Assembly: GCA_964582525.1 (NCBI GenBank)
Contig: CAZOSP010000149.1
Coordinates: 1 to 7,221 of the forward strand
Reading direction: 5' to 3'
Source: BB31 sp964582525
Lineage (GTDB): Bacteria; Pseudomonadota; Gammaproteobacteria; Beggiatoales; Beggiatoaceae
DNA: 7,221 nt
In this document: piece after piece, positions 5,581 through 7,221 of the stretch
How the letters are laid out: the number at the start of each line of letters is the position of its first letter
Position numbering within the stretch: position 1 is the stretch's first letter
Notes under the pieces: model-generated
The model's input: the letters and a program-made list of their open reading frames with translations, nothing else
Told to the model about the DNA's origin: nothing
Database searches by the model: none
Program-made: the position numbers and the translations under genes

Positions 5581-6532
5581 AAAAAATGATCACGATTCTG
5601 ATTTGACTTTTAGATGCGTTAATCAACAAAGACCTAAACGCCCAGATCAAGGAAAGACTCACCCCTTGGAACATATCAACAATCCTAGTATACTAGGAGA
5701 TGTCGGTCCTTATGATTTCTTGCCCGATGGCACAAGAGCAGGTTTACCAAAAACCTCCCCAGGTAGTGTCGCAGGCATCGCCCTTATAAACCAATATCAC
5801 AAAATTCGTCGTAATCCACTTGACTCGACAATCATTGGTGATGAAAAATTTCAAAATATTCTAGACTGGTATCTACCCTACTATAAATCCTGTCCGATTT
5901 GTCCGGCGGGGACACCACATGCGGGATATTTTGGACATTCCAACCCTAACGAAGCGAGCAATACCAACTATGGAGGAGGAGCAAATGACGAGCATTATCC
6001 CAAAGCACTGGTTTTTAATTGGCGTGCAGTACCTCTCTTTGCGGCGAGCACTCCAGAAGCAATGGCACCCATCCTAGATATGAACTGTGTCTATGGACGA
6101 AAATGTCATCTACAACACTGCTGTCGTGGGACAAATACGGACTGGTGTAATAATGCGCTGAAACCTGAGCCTATCGGCGGTAGTGGTGGGAGCCTTTCTT
6201 TTGATGCGACGAGTGATGAATGGACGTGGGAGGGGAGTTGTGAGTGTTTTACTGGGTTTCTTGAGCAAACTACAAAAACACCGATTTACGAACCAAGAAA
6301 AACGATTTACAATATCAATGTAACCCCAAGAAATCCATTACCATCTGCGAATCAACTGAGTACAGAGACTTGCTGTGAAGCGACTTTCAATTTAGTCCAA
6401 AATGGATGTGGAGGATGTAATGCAAAACCGGGGACAACGATACCAACACCACCAACAGGATTTAACCTAACCCCCAATCCACCTTTATCAATGGGGATAG
6501 TTAAAAATTTGAATGAGCCTGATCATTTGTAG
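5474..6532 (+). CDS. Cysteine-rich protein of unknown function, 5' end lost in the repeat array
   Basis: The frame spans 352 residues from a TTG at 5474, but the first ~36 are repeat-array sequence and no ATG occurs in frame until residue 197. A native start is therefore absent, and unique sequence begins around residue 37 (VKNDHDSDLTFRCV). I do not recognise the family. There are 14 cysteines: C48, C140, C143, C205, C211, C216, C217, C225, C256, C258, C300, C301, C312 and C315. They include CPIC, CC and CGGC groupings suited to disulfides or metal binding. A Gly/Ser linker (235-242) splits the protein, and a Thr/Pro-rich tail (321-337) closes it. Secretion would fit the cysteines, but any signal peptide would have been in the lost part. 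Codon and base use is more AT-rich than the genes before 5 kb. It is probably a 5'-truncated pseudogene, though a short form from an internal start cannot be excluded. Confidence 0.5.
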   Translation: MRYFSQLFNHLTHSSSQKREASPFIPFIPLLFLLFVKNDHDSDLTFRCVNQQRPKRPDQGKTHPLEHINNPSILGDVGPYDFLPDGTRAGLPKTSPGSVAGIALINQYHKIRRNPLDSTIIGDEKFQNILDWYLPYYKSCPICPAGTPHAGYFGHSNPNEASNTNYGGGANDEHYPKALVFNWRAVPLFAASTPEAMAPILDMNCVYGRKCHLQHCCRGTNTDWCNNALKPEPIGGSGGSLSFDATSDEWTWEGSCECFTGFLEQTTKTPIYEPRKTIYNINVTPRNPLPSANQLSTETCCEATFNLVQNGCGGCNAKPGTTIPTPPTGFNLTPNPPLSMGIVKNLNEPDHL

Positions 6533-6571
6533 TCTGAATCAGGATGCTCAGGATTTAAGGATTTTCAGGAT
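6532..6571 (+). repeat. CAGGAT-type 40-bp repeat, left copy
   Basis: This 40-bp stretch begins GTCTGAATCAGGAT and ends AAGGATTTTCAGGAT. It matches 7079-7118 at 36 of 40 positions in the same orientation. Internally it is a loose microrepeat of AGGAT/AGGATT every 8-10 bases. Its last AGGA (6567-6570) lies 7 bases before the antitoxin ATG, where a ribosome binding site belongs. The same kind of repeat is scattered in many bacterial genomes. Confidence 0.9.
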
Positions 6572-6577
6572 AAAAAT

Positions 6578-6805
6578 ATGTATAATGAAAGTATGCTACA
6601 AGAACATCTAAAACCAACTATAAAAATTGCTTATTATGCTTTTCTTGCTTTGCCAGAGGAAGATAAACAGACCTATCTGGAATTTATCGAAAACCAAATT
6701 GAGTCTGAACGATTATATGAACTCATGCAAGAAGGAGATCAAACTTTATTGACAGAACAAGAACAGCAATTATTTCTACAAAATCTAAGAACTAGAATTT
6801 TATGA
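6578..6805 (+). CDS. Putative antitoxin of a RelE/ParE-type pair
   Basis: This 75-residue, acidic, helix-rich protein (PEEDKQTYLEFIENQIESERLYELMQEG in the middle, EQEQQLFLQNLR near the end) has no motif that names it. Its identification rests on context: it directly precedes, with a four-base ATGA overlap (6802-6805), a RelE/ParE-type toxin gene, the usual antitoxin-first order. ATG 6578 is chosen because AGGA ends 7 bases upstream; a second ATG five codons later (6593) is possible. The early SMLQEHLKPTIKIAYYAFLALP stretch could be the dimerising part and the acidic C-terminal half the toxin-wrapping part, but this is inference. Its base composition is markedly AT-rich, like the toxin gene and unlike the left half of the window. 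Confidence 0.7.
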   Translation: MYNESMLQEHLKPTIKIAYYAFLALPEEDKQTYLEFIENQIESERLYELMQEGDQTLLTEQEQQLFLQNLRTRIL

Positions 6806-7074
6806 AATATATACTTAGTAAACAGTTTACAAAAGATGTAGATAACATTACAGATAAAAAAATTCTTTCTAAAATTTATAGAGTAATAAATCTCATTGAA
6901 TCATCTGGATATATTAACGAATTACCAAACGTACTTGAATTGGTTAATATCAAAAATTATTATAGAGTTAAATTTGATTACAACTATAGAATAGGTATAT
7001 CTTTACAAGAAGATGGTGCTTTAGAATTGAAAAGGTGTTTAACAAGAGAGCAATTTTATAAAAAATTCCCATGA
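6802..7074 (+). CDS. RelE/ParE superfamily toxin
   Basis: The 90-residue protein has the length and layout of RelE/ParE toxins: a first strand (MKYILSKQFTKDV), two helices (residues about 17-35), then the beta-hairpin core YYRVKFDYNYRIGI (53-66). A strand ELKRCLTREQFYKKFP follows, with the family's usual aromatic/basic C-terminus (RIG core, then K/R followed by YKKFP). RelE-type members cut mRNA on the ribosome and ParE-type members poison gyrase; the sequence alone does not decide between them. Basic and aromatic residues R55, R63, R78, R82 and Y86 are candidates for RNA contact. The gene starts inside the stop codon of the antitoxin gene, so translation is coupled. It looks full-length, ending at TGA 7072-7074 just before the second 40-bp repeat. 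Confidence 0.85.
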   Translation: MKYILSKQFTKDVDNITDKKILSKIYRVINLIESSGYINELPNVLELVNIKNYYRVKFDYNYRIGISLQEDGALELKRCLTREQFYKKFP

Positions 7075-7078
7075 AGTT

Positions 7079-7118
7079 GTCTGAATCAGGATTTACAGGA
7101 TTAAAGGATTTTCAGGAT
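7079..7118 (+). repeat. CAGGAT-type 40-bp repeat, right copy
   Basis: Direct copy of 6532-6571 (36 of 40 positions), starting 5 bases after the toxin stop codon. Together the two copies enclose the toxin-antitoxin pair and little else, like a cassette. Confidence 0.9.
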
Positions 7119-7194
7119 TTAGGGGTAAAATTAAAAATATGAAAAAGAGTAAACAAAGAATTTATGTCAGCAGTTCCCGCCCGCATCAAAACCC

Positions 7195-7203
7195 TGTTAA
7201 AAT
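7195..7203 (+). promoter_or_regulatory. Extended -10 promoter candidate at the right edge
   Basis: TGTTAAAAT fits an extended -10 element (TG, one base, TAAAAT). No good -35 is visible at the right distance (TTCCCG at 7174-7179 is weak), which extended -10 promoters tolerate. A transcript would start near 7210 and lead into sequence beyond the window. Confidence 0.3.
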
Positions 7204-7221
7204 AGCCCACAGTTACCCCCC

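Noticed and set aside
5585..5625. Remnant of an FGE-sulfatase/SUMF1 C-terminus (SDLTFRCV) at the start of the cysteine-rich frame
   Set aside because: The resemblance to the usual GFRCVR ending is only a few residues long, and the following 300 residues do not belong to that family.
7139..7221. Start of a further gene (ATG 7139, open to the window edge)
   Set aside because: Only 27 codons are visible, AGGGG is about 14 bases upstream, the composition changes abruptly within it, and a promoter-like site lies inside; more likely non-coding upstream sequence of the next gene.

Overview
The window reads as an accessory, repeat-rich stretch of a bacterial chromosome. The gene families (a DUF1566/Lcl-type lectin-like protein, a REP-associated tyrosine transposase, DUF433/DUF5615 and RelE-type toxin-antitoxin pairs, an nSTAND-type NTPase fragment) and the overall style are what I would expect from a filamentous sulfur-oxidising gammaproteobacterium of the Thiothrix/Beggiatoa kind. 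That placement is inference from gene content only. Base composition is moderately GC-rich up to about 5.1 kb and becomes visibly AT-rich after about 5.6 kb, most strongly in the last toxin-antitoxin pair, so the right end probably has a different history.

Layout. 1-70: terminator-like hairpin of an upstream gene, then a good ribosome binding site. 71-1168 (+): two tandem beta-rich repeats followed by a DUF1566/C-type-lectin-like domain whose last 40 codons look like the variable region of a diversity-generating retroelement target. 1193-2008: a RAYT transposase gene (1295-1924) with pairs of ~33-bp palindromes upstream, downstream and, in frame, inside its own coding sequence. 2041-2450 (-): DUF433 antitoxin followed, with a 4-nt overlap, by a DUF5615 toxin that has lost its central part in frame. 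2538-4229 (+): a large protein built of helical repeats spaced 11, 18 or 22 residues, ending in TPRs. 4153-4311: a long imperfect palindrome with TA-flanked ends, probably an IS630-type MITE, that supplies the last codons of both converging reading frames. 4153-5133 (-): a fragment of an nSTAND-type NTPase lacking its P-loop part and everything after its membrane segment. 5149-5580: a dense GGGGACGC repeat array, including 15-bp tandem units and an exact 104-bp tandem duplication. 5474-6532 (+): a cysteine-rich protein without a credible start, cut off at the array. 6578-7074 (+): a RelE/ParE-type toxin-antitoxin pair enclosed by two 40-bp direct repeats. 7195-7203: a promoter-like site at the right edge.

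How it fits together. At least four unrelated short-repeat families (AGGT-type palindromes, the MITE, the GGGGACGC array, the CAGGAT repeats) have invaded, trimmed or bracketed the genes here. The most unusual points are the transposase gene carrying in-frame copies of the palindromes that surround it, the possible retroelement-diversified lectin-like protein, the cleanly internally deleted toxin, and the repeat array whose two sides each hold a gene missing its 5' end.
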